From CAWCVR01 sp963799105 (GTDB lineage: Bacteria > Acidobacteriota > Terriglobia > Bryobacterales > Bryobacteraceae): a DNA stretch of 64,000 bases. The stretch lies in contig CAWCVR010000002.1 of assembly GCA_963799105.1 (NCBI GenBank), positions 972,066 through 1,036,065 of the forward strand, in the 5' to 3' direction. Both the position numbers and the translations under genes were made by a program. The notes beneath the pieces were generated by a model. It was not told the DNA's origin, made no database searches, and worked only from the letters and a program-made list of their open reading frames with translations. This document shows, one piece after another, positions 1 through 7,991 of the stretch (position 1 is the first letter of the stretch; every line of letters starts with the position of its first letter).

Positions 1-912
1 GCCGGCGGGCACCAACCCGTACAGGTCCGCGCGCTGGCTGCCGGCCACATCCGCCAGGATGCGCGCCGCGGCGAAGTCCGGGCTGGATGTTCCCGGCATG
101 CGGAACGCCACGAACACGGTCTCGTAGGGCTGATTGCTTTCGAGCGTGAAGGTCTCGGGCTTCACCGGCTGCAACTCGACCTTCGGATGCGCCGGAACCT
201 GGCGCCGCGGGATCGGCCCGTACAGTTCCTTCACCTTGGCCAGCGTGGCCGCCGGATCCACGTCTCCCGCGATCACCAGGATGGCGTTGTTGGGCGCGTA
301 CCAATCCTGGTAGAACTTCTTGAGCATGGCCGCGGTGGTCTTGTCGAACGACTCCTTGGTGCCCAGCGCATCGTGCGCGTAGGGGGTGCCGCTAAAGAGA
401 TCCTCATTGAGGCGGGTGACGAACTTGTACTCTGGGTTCGACAGGTCGCGCGCCACCTCCTGCTCGATGGCGCCACGCTCCTGCGCCCATTCCTCCGCCG
501 AGTCCTGGGCGTCCCGCATGCAGGCCGAGTCCACTCGCAACGCGACTTCCAGGTCCTGCGCCGGCACGGTGACGAAATACTGGGTGATGTTCTGCTGCGT
601 ATCGGCATTGGAGGTGCCGCCCAGTTGCGCATAGATGGCGGCGATCTGATCCCCGGTCAAGCCCGCGCACCCGCGGAACGCCATGTGCTCCTGCGCATGC
701 GCCGTTCCGGGGAAGCCCGTGGGCGTTTCGTCGCCGCCAACCAGGTAGTTCTCCTCGACGGTGGCCACCGGCGCCAGCGGATCGCGCACGATCACCACGC
801 GCAGTCCGTTGTCCAGCGTAGCGCGCACCACCGCCGGGGCGGGGTCCTTCTGGGGCGCGGCGGCGCTGGCCATGAGGACGGCGGCGGATATCAGCAGGAT
901 CGAGCGGCGCAA
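1..912 (-). CDS. M16 family zinc peptidase, exported (C-terminus outside window)
   Basis: The minus strand reads openly from about base 912 to the window edge, about 304 residues. The protein begins with a signal peptide (MRRSILLISAAVLMASAAA). The inverted zinc motif of insulinase-type peptidases, HAQEH, follows at residues 72-76 (H72, E75, H76), with a downstream acidic helix (EEWAQERGAIEQEVARD) that should hold the third zinc ligand. The segment ending FYQDWYAPNNAILVIAGDVD is typical of the end of the first M16 domain. I chose a TTG start because it lies 8 bases after GGAGG; a GTG 9 bases further upstream would overlap that site. It probably degrades peptides in the periplasm or at the outer membrane. 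The second half is cut off, so active and inactive M16 partners cannot be told apart except that this copy keeps its zinc ligands. Confidence 0.85.
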   Translation of the reverse strand, partial: MRRSILLISAAVLMASAAAPQKDPAPAVVRATLDNGLRVVIVRDPLAPVATVEENYLVGGDETPTGFPGTAHAQEHMAFRGCAGLTGDQIAAIYAQLGGTSNADTQQNITQYFVTVPAQDLEVALRVDSACMRDAQDSAEEWAQERGAIEQEVARDLSNPEYKFVTRLNEDLFSGTPYAHDALGTKESFDKTTAAMLKKFYQDWYAPNNAILVIAGDVDPAATLAKVKELYGPIPRRQVPAHPKVELQPVKPETFTLESNQPYETVFVAFRMPGTSSPDFAAARILADVAGSQRADLYGLVPAG

Positions 913-1027
913 GGGGTTCACCTCCAGCTATCCTTACTTGAGCACGGGCGGAGTGGGTGAGGCAAGGGCGGGGGCCAAGCGCAGGGATAGCTCCGGCGCT
1001 ACACTATTATTCAGATTCACCGTTTCC

Positions 1028-1354
1028 ATGAACGTCACCGTCAAGAACGTATCGAAGATCCCGCTGGTGGTGCCGCCGTCCGTCCGCCGTCAGGCTGGCC
1101 ACAAGAACGGCCAAGACCTCGAGTTCAGGGTATCCGGCGGCGTGATAACCATCCTTCCAAAGCCCTCGGCCGCGGACGACGAATGCACCACGGAGCAGCG
1201 CCGCATCATCGATGCCCGGCTGGCGGAGGGCTTGGCCGATATCAAAGCCGGGCGCACATTCGGTCCGTTCGACAGCGCCGGCGAGATGATCGCCCACATG
1301 AAGGCGCGGCTTAGAAAGCGAGTGATCGCCCCTAAGTCCAAACGCTCTCGATGA
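1028..1354 (+). CDS. AbrB/MazE-like antitoxin, putative
   Basis: A protein of 108 residues. Residues 8-40 (IPLVVPPSVRRQAG then LEFRVSGGVITILPK) fit the swapped-hairpin AbrB/SpoVT DNA-binding fold used by many antitoxins; the charged C-terminal half would wrap the toxin. Its stop overlaps the start of the next gene by ATGA, the usual arrangement of an antitoxin-toxin operon. By family behaviour it should neutralise the RelE-like partner and repress its own promoter. An AT-rich segment (TACACTATTAT, about 1000-1010) lies upstream and could hold the -10 box. The N-terminal start is the first ATG in good register with the fold; longer upstream readings cross the M16 gene's leader and are unlikely. 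Confidence 0.75.
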   Translation: MNVTVKNVSKIPLVVPPSVRRQAGHKNGQDLEFRVSGGVITILPKPSAADDECTTEQRRIIDARLAEGLADIKAGRTFGPFDSAGEMIAHMKARLRKRVIAPKSKRSR

Positions 1355-1596
1355 AGGCCGACTACTCCGAACGCGCCGGCAAGACCTTGCAAAACCTGCC
1401 CCCCGGCGTGCGTAGGGCCCTTTTCAAACAGGTGAGGTTCCTGGAGCAAAACCTGAGGCACCCGTCGCTCCGTGCCAAGAAGTACGACGAAGGTCTGGAT
1501 CTCTGGCAGGCCCGCGTCAACAAGGACTGGCGCTTTTATTTCCTGATCCGGGACGACATCTATTACATCGTGGACATCATCCCGCATCCCAAGTAA
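1351..1596 (+). CDS. RelE/ParE-superfamily toxin
   Basis: A protein of 81 residues with the layout of RelE-type toxins: an N-terminal helical hairpin (SERAGKTLQNLPPGVRRALF, residues 5-24), then a four-stranded sheet with LWQARVNKDWRFYFLIRDD and a C-terminal IYYIVDIIPHP. RelE homologues cleave ribosome-bound mRNA and ParE homologues poison gyrase. The basic and aromatic residues here (R55, K58, W60, R61, Y63) favour an RNA-acting surface, but that is inference. It is translationally coupled to the upstream antitoxin by a 4-base ATGA overlap. The 284 bases after it, to 1880, show no gene I can support. Confidence 0.8.
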   Translation: MKADYSERAGKTLQNLPPGVRRALFKQVRFLEQNLRHPSLRAKKYDEGLDLWQARVNKDWRFYFLIRDDIYYIVDIIPHPK

Positions 1597-1880
1597 CGGC
1601 CGCGCTGGTGTCAGGTGAGCGGCACCAAGAGCGCGCGAAGCATCCGCGCGCCGTCGGGTGTTCAACCCGTTCGGCCGCGCAACCGCCGCCGGGCGGTAAT
1701 GGCGTCATGGCAACTACCGGCCCTGCACGCAGCCGGGAAGATCCGGGACGTGCGCGCTGTAACCGGTTTCGGTCTGTTCGAAAAGAACCGCGTATTTCAT
1801 TTCAGCCCCGCTTGCTTCAGGATACTGCTGGCGACCGACCGCCCGCGTCACCAGACGCCAATGAGCAACTTCAGTCCGGA

Positions 1881-2558
1881 TCAGGCGGGCAGGTCGAACT
1901 CCGTCTGCACGGGCTGCCGTTCGATGGCGCGCCGCATTTGAACTTCCCGCTCTCCGGCGCGTGCCATGACTACCTTTGTGAAGCTGGCGAATATCCGCCA
2001 GCCAACCAGGGACAAGGATGCGATCCGGCGCGCCAGCAGAAGATCGACGCTTCTGATCTGGCAGACACCATCGAACTGAACCACGTTGAGCGCCACCGGC
2101 TCGCTGTCGCTGGGCAGCGCCGGCAGGTACATGGATTCCCTTCGTCTGAACCGCAGCAGCAGATCGAACTTGGATTTCAGAGCGGCATCGTCTTTGTGGA
2201 CCTCACTCACGCGCAGGAGCGACGCGTATTGCCGTCGCTGCGGCACCAGATCGCAGGACGAGTTGAGCGCGAGATACTTCGGGCAGCCGGTGACGCGCTC
2301 GCCGAGGAAGTAGGCGCATTCGGTCGAGACGATGTCGCCTTGTAGCAGCGCGAAGGCGTCGTCGGGCTGGTCGAACCCGAGCGCCCGGGTTTCCTCGCTC
2401 GATATGGGCGGGCGAACGAACGCTCCGTCGGCGTTGAAGACGCGGATTCTCGCGGCGGAGTTCTTCAACTGTTCGGAGAACTGCTGAATCTTCTTGAGCG
2501 GGTCCTCGGTGTGCGAAAGCCCGCTCAACTCCCGTTCGAGTTCTGCCAGGTCGCCCAA
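1881..2558 (-). CDS. Hypothetical protein (225 aa), second gene of a two-gene unit
   Basis: I do not recognise this family. The start appears to be TTG, 7 bases after the TAA of the upstream 161-residue gene, so the two are almost surely co-transcribed. The first 40 residues are helical and charged (DLAELERELSGLSHTEDPLKKIQQF) and could form a coiled coil. The middle holds two cysteines (TECAYFLG and NSSCDLVPQRR) and the remainder alternates basic and hydrophobic stretches. There is no signal peptide and no membrane segment. A cytosolic protein that works with its neighbour is the simplest reading; the pair sits beside a toxin-antitoxin operon, but nothing in the sequence proves a defence role. 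Confidence 0.6.
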   Translation of the reverse strand: MGDLAELERELSGLSHTEDPLKKIQQFSEQLKNSAARIRVFNADGAFVRPPISSEETRALGFDQPDDAFALLQGDIVSTECAYFLGERVTGCPKYLALNSSCDLVPQRRQYASLLRVSEVHKDDAALKSKFDLLLRFRRRESMYLPALPSDSEPVALNVVQFDGVCQIRSVDLLLARRIASLSLVGWRIFASFTKVVMARAGEREVQMRRAIERQPVQTEFDLPA

Positions 2559-2565
2559 CGTGGCT

Positions 2566-3051
2566 TTAGCCTATCGAGGGGCGCGGGATATTGTCAACGT
2601 CGATTTCCGCAGCGTCGGGACTGGCGGTGAGCTCCTCGGCCGTCAGCTCGAACGTGCCATGTCCGGGGCGCTCGGGAAGCACTGCGGCGTCTCCGAGCAT
2701 GCAGGCGCACCTGACCAGCATCTCAATGCTTTCCTTGTCTTGGTGTTTGGCAACCACCTTTGCGGCCTGAATGAGAAAGCCGACGCCGGATCTCAGCCGG
2801 TGGACCTCCGCTGCGAGGCCGAGTAGCCGCTGAAAATCCTCGTCGCGCAGCAACCGGATGGCAGCCGTCCTGCCGCTAAGGGTTCCAACCGTGCCGGGGC
2901 AGATGCTCTCGATGGCGCCGCTGCCAGCCGTTCGGAATTGCTCGAATGAAGGCCAATATGGCCCAGGGACGAGAGCGGGAACCCAATCGGAAGCCGCCGC
3001 CGGGTTGGCTGGCAATGGGCGTTGCCCGGTAGAAAGTGCTGTAGCTGCCAT
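2566..3051 (-). CDS. Hypothetical protein (161 aa), first gene of a two-gene unit
   Basis: Unknown family. The ATG follows GGGAG at a spacing of about 9 bases, and a plausible promoter lies 24-53 bases upstream. The first third is proline-rich and low in charge. The rest is helical: residues 65-125 contain two amphipathic helices (DFQRLLGLAAEVHRLRSG and ESIEMLVRCACMLG). The C-terminus is acidic (TAEELTASPDAAEIDVD). No signal peptide or transmembrane segment. Closely spaced with the downstream 225-residue gene, so the pair probably acts as a complex or in sequence. Function cannot be inferred. Confidence 0.6.
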   Translation of the reverse strand: MAATALSTGQRPLPANPAAASDWVPALVPGPYWPSFEQFRTAGSGAIESICPGTVGTLSGRTAAIRLLRDEDFQRLLGLAAEVHRLRSGVGFLIQAAKVVAKHQDKESIEMLVRCACMLGDAAVLPERPGHGTFELTAEELTASPDAAEIDVDNIPRPSIG

Positions 3052-3074
3052 CTCAGAGGCTCTCCCTGATTACA

Positions 3075-3104
3075 ATCATACGGTAGGCTCCACTGTAAAA
3101 GCAA
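3075..3104 (-). promoter_or_regulatory. Sigma-70-like promoter of the two-gene hypothetical operon
   Basis: On the minus strand TTGCTT (3099-3104) and TATGAT (3075-3080) are 18 bases apart, 24 bases before the ATG at 3051. Just upstream is a small dyad, ACGA-AAA-TCGT, that could bind a regulator. Confidence 0.5.
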
Positions 3105-3262
3105 CGAAAATCGTTGTACTACAGTAACGTACTCATAGCAGGGCGTTTGCGGATTGACCCGGGTGGGCTCCGGAGCGCCAGGTGGCGCTCGTGGTTAGAC
3201 TGGCGTGGCAAGTCCGCACGGTTCAGGATGCTACCGTCTGTTAGACTGGGGTTTCCCCTACG

Positions 3263-4000
3263 ATGCCCACTCCCCAAATCCTCGCCCCCGACCGCCTCAT
3301 CGTGGCGCTCGACCTGCCCTCCGTCGCCGACGCCCGCAAGATGGTCCAGGATCTCGATGGGGTTGCCGGCTTCTTCAAGATCGGGCTCGCCTTGCAGTTG
3401 GCCTCCGGCGTCGAAGAGTTCATCCGGTCGCTGATCGCCGAAAAGAAGCGCGTCTTTCTGGACTACAAGTACTACGACGTTCCGGAGACCCTGCGGAAGG
3501 CCATTTCCCGGGCATCCGAGTTGGGCGTGTCGTTCCTGACCATCCACGGTTCCAGTTCGCTGATGAGGGCAGCGGCCGGGGCTAAGGGCAATCGCGGCCT
3601 GAAACTCTTCTGCGTGACCGTCCTGACGGCCATGGACGGGGACGACATCGCCGAGATGGGGTACACCCATCACACTGTCGAGCAACTGGTCCTCTTCAGG
3701 GCGCGCAAAGCGCTCGAAGCCGGTTGCGACGGGGTGATTGCTTCGGGCCTGGAAGTTAAGCAAATAAAGGAGATGTCGCAGGGCGGCTTGCTGGTCGTCA
3801 CGCCTGGAATTCGCGACGAGGAGTCACCGGCGGACGATCAGAAGCGCCGCACCACCGCGCGCTCCGCCATCCTCTCCGGCGCCGATTACCTGGTGATCGG
3901 CAGGCCCATCACCGATGCCGCCAATCCCCGCGCCGAATCCCAGCGGCTGATTGCCGGCATGCAAACGGCCTTCGACGAGCGTGAAGGCGCCGGCGTCTAA
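3263..4000 (+). CDS. pyrF: Orotidine 5'-phosphate decarboxylase
   Basis: Last step of de novo UMP synthesis: OMP to UMP plus CO2, cytosolic, cofactor-free. The 245-residue length is normal for group I enzymes. The (beta/alpha)8 signatures are present: D17 in LIVALDLPS, K39 in GFFKIGLAL, the catalytic D67-x-K69-x-x-D72 tetrad segment in FLDYKYYDVPET, IHGSSSLM after strand 4, and the phosphate-binding VTPGIR and YLVIGRPIT near the C-terminus. The gene stands alone, facing convergent glcF with a pair of stem-loops between them. A possible -10 (TAGACT, 3242-3247) lies 15 bases before the ATG. The other pyrimidine genes are not in the window. Confidence 0.96.
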   Translation: MPTPQILAPDRLIVALDLPSVADARKMVQDLDGVAGFFKIGLALQLASGVEEFIRSLIAEKKRVFLDYKYYDVPETLRKAISRASELGVSFLTIHGSSSLMRAAAGAKGNRGLKLFCVTVLTAMDGDDIAEMGYTHHTVEQLVLFRARKALEAGCDGVIASGLEVKQIKEMSQGGLLVVTPGIRDEESPADDQKRRTTARSAILSGADYLVIGRPITDAANPRAESQRLIAGMQTAFDEREGAGV

Positions 4001-4009
4001 GACCGAAGA

Positions 4010-4077
4010 GTGGGTTGACAGACGAAAGCGTCTGTCCCACATTGCCGCCGTAGGTGGGGCAGGCGCTTCCGCCTGCC
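4010..4077. terminator. Twin stem-loops between convergent pyrF and glcF
   Basis: Two strong tetraloop hairpins: GACAGACG-AAAG-CGTCTGTC, extended by GTGGG/CCAC (4010-4040), and GGCAGGCG-CTTC-CGCCTGCC (4058-4077). Placed between converging genes they can end transcription from both sides. The GTGGGGCAGG core resembles the palindromic elements at 17028, 19494 and 45134. Confidence 0.6.
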
Positions 4078-4109
4078 AACCGGCTTCTTTCAAAGCGCCG
4101 GCCCGCCCC

Positions 4110-5450
4110 TTACGCTTCGCCCTTCCCGCCCCGCCCGGCGGCCTCGTTCTTATACGCCTGGTCCAGGATCTCCACCACGTGCATCACCTTCTGCCCGGCG
4201 CCGTGTAACCGTACCCCGGCCCGCAGTTGCAGCATGCAGCCCGGGTTGGACGATGCCACAATCGAAGCGCCCGTCGCGTTCACGGCTTCCATCTTGCTCG
4301 CCAGCACCTGCATCGCCATGCCGGTGTGGATGGCATTGTAGATGCCCGCGCTGCCGCAACACTGGTCGGCCCCGCGCATCTCGTGCAGCGTGACGCCCGG
4401 AACGGCGGACAGCAACTTCCGCGGCGCGCTCCGTATGTGCTGAGCGTGCGCCAGGTGGCAGGAGTCCTGATAGGTCACGACGGCATCCAGCCGCTTCAGC
4501 GCCGGATTGAGTTCGATGGACGCCAGGAACTCCGTCACGTCCCGGACGCGGCCGGCGAAGTCCCGCGCCTTGGCGGCGTAGGCCGGGTCGTCCGCCAGCA
4601 ATTCGCCGTACTCTTTCAACGTGGACCCGCAGCCGCCCGCATTGGTGATAATGGCGTCGTACTCTCCGCCCAGCAAGGCATCCACGTTGCGCCGCGCCAG
4701 CGCCAGCGCGCCCTTTCGCAAACCGGCATGCAGGTGCAACGCGCCGCAGCAGCCCTGGCCGCTGGGCACCACCACCTCGCAGCCGTTCTTCTGCAGGACG
4801 CGGACCGTGGCTTCGTTGAGCCGCGCAAACGCCAGGTTGGCGAGACAACCCGACAGGAAGGCCACGCGATGCTTCTTCTCGCCCTGCGCCGGAAACGTCT
4901 TGCCGATCTGGCTGAAGAAGAACGGCGGATCGATCGACGGCGCCACCTGCACCAGGTCCCCCAACCCGCCCAGCAGCTTGAGCGAGGCTACCGCGCGCAT
5001 CAGCGCCTTCATGCCGCTGGCCTCGAAAAGGTACAGCGCCGTCCCCGCCAGCGTCATGTGGACGCGGGATTGCAGCACGCGCTCGAAAAACAGGTTCCGC
5101 AGCCAACCCGCCAGCCGGCCCCGGTTGCCCCCCGTTTCGATCCGCTCGCGGGCGTCTTCGATCATCCGCCCGTACCGCACCCCCGACGGGCACGCCGTTT
5201 CGCAACCGCGGCAGGCCAGGCACAGGCCGATATGTTCCAGGTAGGCCGGTGTGATGGGGGCGCCTTCGGAAACCTGCGCCATCTGGCGGATGCGGCCCCG
5301 CGGGGAATCCATTTCCAGGCCGAGCACCCGATAGGTGGGGCAGGCGTTCAGACACAGGCCGCAGTGGATGCAACGGTCCAGGTCGAACTGCCTGGGTCCC
5401 ACCGGGCTTCCTGACGCGGCATTTTCAGATAAGACGGTAGAGACGGCCAC
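4110..5450 (-). CDS. glcF: Glycolate oxidase iron-sulfur subunit
   Basis: Electron-transfer subunit of the GlcDEF glycolate dehydrogenase (glycolate to glyoxylate), associated with the inner face of the membrane. It has two ferredoxin-type clusters near the N-terminus, CIHCGLCLNACP (about residues 28-39) and CLACRGCETACP (about 77-88). Two CCG domains follow, one around SGQGCCGALHLHAG and one around GADQCCGSAGIYN. The 446-residue length is normal. It overlaps the end of the upstream glcE by 26 bases, so the two are co-translated. The FAD catalytic subunit glcD is not adjacent. Confidence 0.93.
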   Translation of the reverse strand: MAVSTVLSENAASGSPVGPRQFDLDRCIHCGLCLNACPTYRVLGLEMDSPRGRIRQMAQVSEGAPITPAYLEHIGLCLACRGCETACPSGVRYGRMIEDARERIETGGNRGRLAGWLRNLFFERVLQSRVHMTLAGTALYLFEASGMKALMRAVASLKLLGGLGDLVQVAPSIDPPFFFSQIGKTFPAQGEKKHRVAFLSGCLANLAFARLNEATVRVLQKNGCEVVVPSGQGCCGALHLHAGLRKGALALARRNVDALLGGEYDAIITNAGGCGSTLKEYGELLADDPAYAAKARDFAGRVRDVTEFLASIELNPALKRLDAVVTYQDSCHLAHAQHIRSAPRKLLSAVPGVTLHEMRGADQCCGSAGIYNAIHTGMAMQVLASKMEAVNATGASIVASSNPGCMLQLRAGVRLHGAGQKVMHVVEILDQAYKNEAAGRGGKGEA

Positions 5451-6615
5451 GATTCAATACGACTCCCGGGTCGAAGAGACGCTTGACCCGCTGCATGATC
5501 TCAAAATCTCCTCCGGGAGACGGCCACAGGTTCAGCCCCGGCTTGTCTTCGCCGGATGCGAACTCGATCACGGCCTTCCAGTCTCGCCCCACCGCGCCGT
5601 CCATCCACTCCGCCCCGGCCACCGGTTGCTCGAAGTAGCCATAGCAGACGCCCGAGCCGGCCCGCGCCACCGCCGGGCCTTCGAACGACTCCACGACGGC
5701 CTCCAACTCCTTCAGCGTACACGAGGCGCGCACCACCGCGCCATTCGGCCTGGCGGCCAGAAACTGCGGCGTGAACTCCTCCACCTGGCGCCACAGAGAG
5801 CCCTGCGACGCATCCTCCAGCACCAGCGAATCGCGCAGCGCCGGATGGTTTTGGAAGCGGCGCACGGTCGCGCCGTTGCCGCCCGCGCGGACGGCCAGCA
5901 GCCACACCTTGTCGGCCACCGTCTGCGCCGCCGCCGGATTCAGCAGGTCCAGGGCCGAAGGTTCCAGACCGCTGGCCAGAATCCGGTCGCGCCCCAGGAT
6001 CGCATCCCGCGCCGAGCCGAACGGCGCCAGAAACGTTTTCTCCACCTCGGGCATGCCGGTGAGCTTGAAGTTCACCACCGTGATCGCCGCCAGCGTCCCA
6101 AACGACCCGATCAGCAACTTCGCCATGTCCAACCCGGCCGCGTTCCTCAGCACCATCCCGCCGGACTGGACCAACTTTCCCTCCACGGTGGCGAACTGCA
6201 TTCCAATCACCAGGTCGCGCGCCGTGCCATACAGCCTCCGCCGCGGTCCGCTGCAATTTGCGGCCACCACCCCTCCCACCGTGGCGCCCTCCGCAAACGG
6301 CGGGTCCAGGGGGACCATCTGCCGGTTCTGCGCCAGCAGGGCGGTCATGTCCCGCCAAGGCACCCCGGCCTCCACGCTGATTGTGAGGTCGCGCGGTTGG
6401 TACTCGATGACCCGATTCAGGCCAGCGGTGGAGATGTATTCGTCGGCGCCCTCGACCGGTCCCGCCATCTGGCGTTTGGTGCCGTTTCCTTCCAACAGGA
6501 TGGTGCGGTCGTGCAGGGCCTGCCTGCGAAGCTCTTCGGCCATGTCTTGGGCGGTTTCGGGCGGCTTCACGGTTCGGATGTCCTGGGCCCCCGCCGGACG
6601 CACGCGTTCGGCCAT
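5425..6615 (-). CDS. glcE: Glycolate oxidase FAD-binding subunit
   Basis: An FAD-binding PCMH-type protein that pairs with GlcD and GlcF. Visible blocks: DLTISVEAGVPWRDMTALLA, VPLDPPFAEGATVGGVVAAN, GPRRRLYGTARDLVIGMQ and SGGMVLRNAAGLDMAKLLIG, all typical of the FAD-type 4 fold, then a variable substrate-cap region and the end FDPGVVLNRGRLY, near-universal in this family. I place the start at 6615 (MAERVRPAGAQDIRTV, 396 residues) because a -10-like TATGAT at 6628-6633 overlaps the upstream ATG codons at 6639 and 6687; the frame is open to 6687 and runs into a repeat array, so longer products cannot be excluded. Co-transcribed with glcF. Confidence 0.88.
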   Translation of the reverse strand: MAERVRPAGAQDIRTVKPPETAQDMAEELRRQALHDRTILLEGNGTKRQMAGPVEGADEYISTAGLNRVIEYQPRDLTISVEAGVPWRDMTALLAQNRQMVPLDPPFAEGATVGGVVAANCSGPRRRLYGTARDLVIGMQFATVEGKLVQSGGMVLRNAAGLDMAKLLIGSFGTLAAITVVNFKLTGMPEVEKTFLAPFGSARDAILGRDRILASGLEPSALDLLNPAAAQTVADKVWLLAVRAGGNGATVRRFQNHPALRDSLVLEDASQGSLWRQVEEFTPQFLAARPNGAVVRASCTLKELEAVVESFEGPAVARAGSGVCYGYFEQPVAGAEWMDGAVGRDWKAVIEFASGEDKPGLNLWPSPGGDFEIMQRVKRLFDPGVVLNRGRLYRLI

Positions 6616-6664
6616 GGGCCAGAGACAATCATAAGCCATGGCGGCGCACTGGAGTGGGTCTGGT

Positions 6665-7040
6665 GTTTTCGCCCCACTGCGAGACACCGCGAAAACGCGT
6701 TGACTGACGACTCCGTCCCAAGGCGCGCTCCGTCTCCCCGGGGAAGCGCTGCATCCCCCCGCGCCGCGTGGACGGAGCCGTCATGTTTTCGCCCCACGGC
6801 GACACTCCGCGAAAACGCGGGGACTGACTCCGTCCCAAGGCGCGCTCCGTCTCCCGGGGAAGCGCCGCATCCCCCCCCGCGCCGCGTGGACGGAGCCGTC
6901 ATGTTTTCGCCCCACGGCGACACTCCGCGAAAACGCGGGGACGACTCCGTCCCAAGGCGCGCTCCGTCTCCCCGGGGAAGCGCCGCATCCCCCCGCGCCG
7001 CGTGGACGGAGCACTCTGTCCCCCAGTGTTTTCGCCCTAC
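6665..7040. repeat. Tandem array, three units of 118-125 bp plus a partial fourth
   Basis: Units start with GTTTTCGCC at 6665, 6785, 6903 and 7028, giving lengths of 120, 118 and 125. Each holds GTTTTCGC about 18 bases before its inverse GCGAAAAC, and a second inverted pair CTCCGTCC/GGACGGAG. Copies are nearly identical and differ mostly by small indels in C-runs. The array fills the space upstream of glcE and shows no gene of its own; all open frames through it are products of its low stop-codon content. A related GGACGGACTCCGTC hairpin follows gyrB at 13419. Confidence 0.85.
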
Positions 7041-7103
7041 CGCGCGAGTCTGTCAATGCCGCTCAACCGCCCGCTACCCTGCGATGGCTCTACGGATTGG
7101 GCC

Positions 7104-7109
7104 TACAAT
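7104..7109 (+). promoter_or_regulatory. -10 box TACAAT, leaderless start downstream
   Basis: TACAAT lies 7 bases before the ATG at 7117; no Shine-Dalgarno site fits between them. Confidence 0.5.
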
Positions 7110-7116
7110 TGGGTCT

Positions 7117-7269
7117 ATGGAGCTCTTGTTTGTATTGCTCGTCGCCACCATCGGCGGAGCCATGATACGGATCGACTACACCCTCACCAGGATCAACCGG
7201 AATCTGGAGGGAATTGCCTCCGCGCTGCGGTCGCAGTCGGATAAGGGCAGCGGGCCCGTTCAGCCCTGA
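7117..7269 (+). CDS. Small single-pass membrane protein (50 aa)
   Basis: The frame begins MELLFVLLVATIGGAMIRIDYTL, giving one transmembrane helix at residues 2-17, and then an amphipathic tail (RINRNLEGIASALRSQ). Short proteins of this plan (an N-terminal helix plus a tail with IxxNLxxI) occur widely as uncharacterised membrane micropeptides. The start is supported by TACAAT 7 bases upstream, an arrangement shared by several genes here. Its stop overlaps the 3' end of the convergent 212-residue gene by 10 bases. Existence is likely but unproven. Confidence 0.55.
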   Translation: MELLFVLLVATIGGAMIRIDYTLTRINRNLEGIASALRSQSDKGSGPVQP

Positions 7270-7898
7270 ACCTTGCCCACCAGGATGATGGCGATCTTCA
7301 GGTCGCCAACCTGGACGCACAAAACCCAGTCCGGGGTGTCGCCCTCTTTCACCAGGGCCGGAAACGTGCCGCCTGCCGGGCTCTCGAGCGATAGCACCGC
7401 GGGGTGCGGCGATGCGGAAGCTTTTCTGCTCATCTGCACGAGGGCGTCGAACGCCGGCGTCGAGTTGGGATCGGCATCGGCGGCCACGGGCGTCATCAAC
7501 GCGAAATCGCGCTGCGGCGCCACGCCCTGATGGGCTCCATCCACCGGGTCGTTGCTGTAACGCAGGGTGTACAGGCCCGGATTGATGAGCTGGCCGCGCC
7601 GGTCTTCTCCCTTGGCGGAAAAGCGGATCACTCCCAACAACGTGCCTTGCGCGATTCCGAAAACTATGGAATTGTCCGCGGGTTGCGCACCGGTTGGAAT
7701 CGACTTTCGAAACCAGATCTCGCACTTGGGCCCCGTGGGCCCGGAGACGCGGTATCCGTTGGCCGAAATCAGTGGAGCGTAAGCCGCCGGCAGATCCGGC
7801 GGCGCGGCGGCTAGCGGTTCCAGTTTGTAGTCCTGAGCGAAGAGAGAAGCCGCCGGACCGGCGGCGGCCAGCGAAAGAACGATCCAACGATTCATCAT
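7260..7898 (-). CDS. Exported protein of unknown function (212 aa)
   Basis: It starts MMNRWIVLSLAAAGPAASLFA, a clear signal peptide with cleavage likely near residue 21. The mature part is rich in beta-strand patterns (GYRVSGPTGPKCEIWFRKS, TLLGVIRFSAKGEDRRG, YTLRYSNDPVDGAHQG) and ends DWVLCVQVGDLKIAIILVGKVQG. This looks like a compact periplasmic or secreted beta domain; the pattern of a fixed signal plus a tail about lacking tension with a polar sheet is common among uncharacterised acidobacterial exported proteins. I see no catalytic motif. It lies just downstream of tRNA-Gly on the same strand. Confidence 0.75.
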   Translation of the reverse strand: MMNRWIVLSLAAAGPAASLFAQDYKLEPLAAAPPDLPAAYAPLISANGYRVSGPTGPKCEIWFRKSIPTGAQPADNSIVFGIAQGTLLGVIRFSAKGEDRRGQLINPGLYTLRYSNDPVDGAHQGVAPQRDFALMTPVAADADPNSTPAFDALVQMSRKASASPHPAVLSLESPAGGTFPALVKEGDTPDWVLCVQVGDLKIAIILVGKVQG

Positions 7899-7915
7899 GG
7901 TACTTCAGAAGATGC

Positions 7916-7991
7916 TGGAGCGGGAGACGGGATTCGAACCCGCGACATCGACCTTGGCAAGGTCGCACTCTACCAACTGAGTTACTCCCGC
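7916..7991 (-). tRNA. tRNA-Gly (anticodon GCC), CCA encoded
   Basis: On the minus strand the acceptor GCGGGAG pairs with CTCCCGC. The D-arm region contains ACTCAGTTGGTAGAGT, the anticodon loop reads CTTGCCAAG with GCC central, and the T-arm is GCGGGTTCGAATCCCGT. Discriminator T and CCA are encoded in the genome. It reads glycine codons GGC and GGU. Confidence 0.96.

Noticed and set aside
6665..7040. Possible CRISPR array
   Set aside because: Units of about 120 bp are nearly identical over their full length with no unique spacers, and there are no cas genes.
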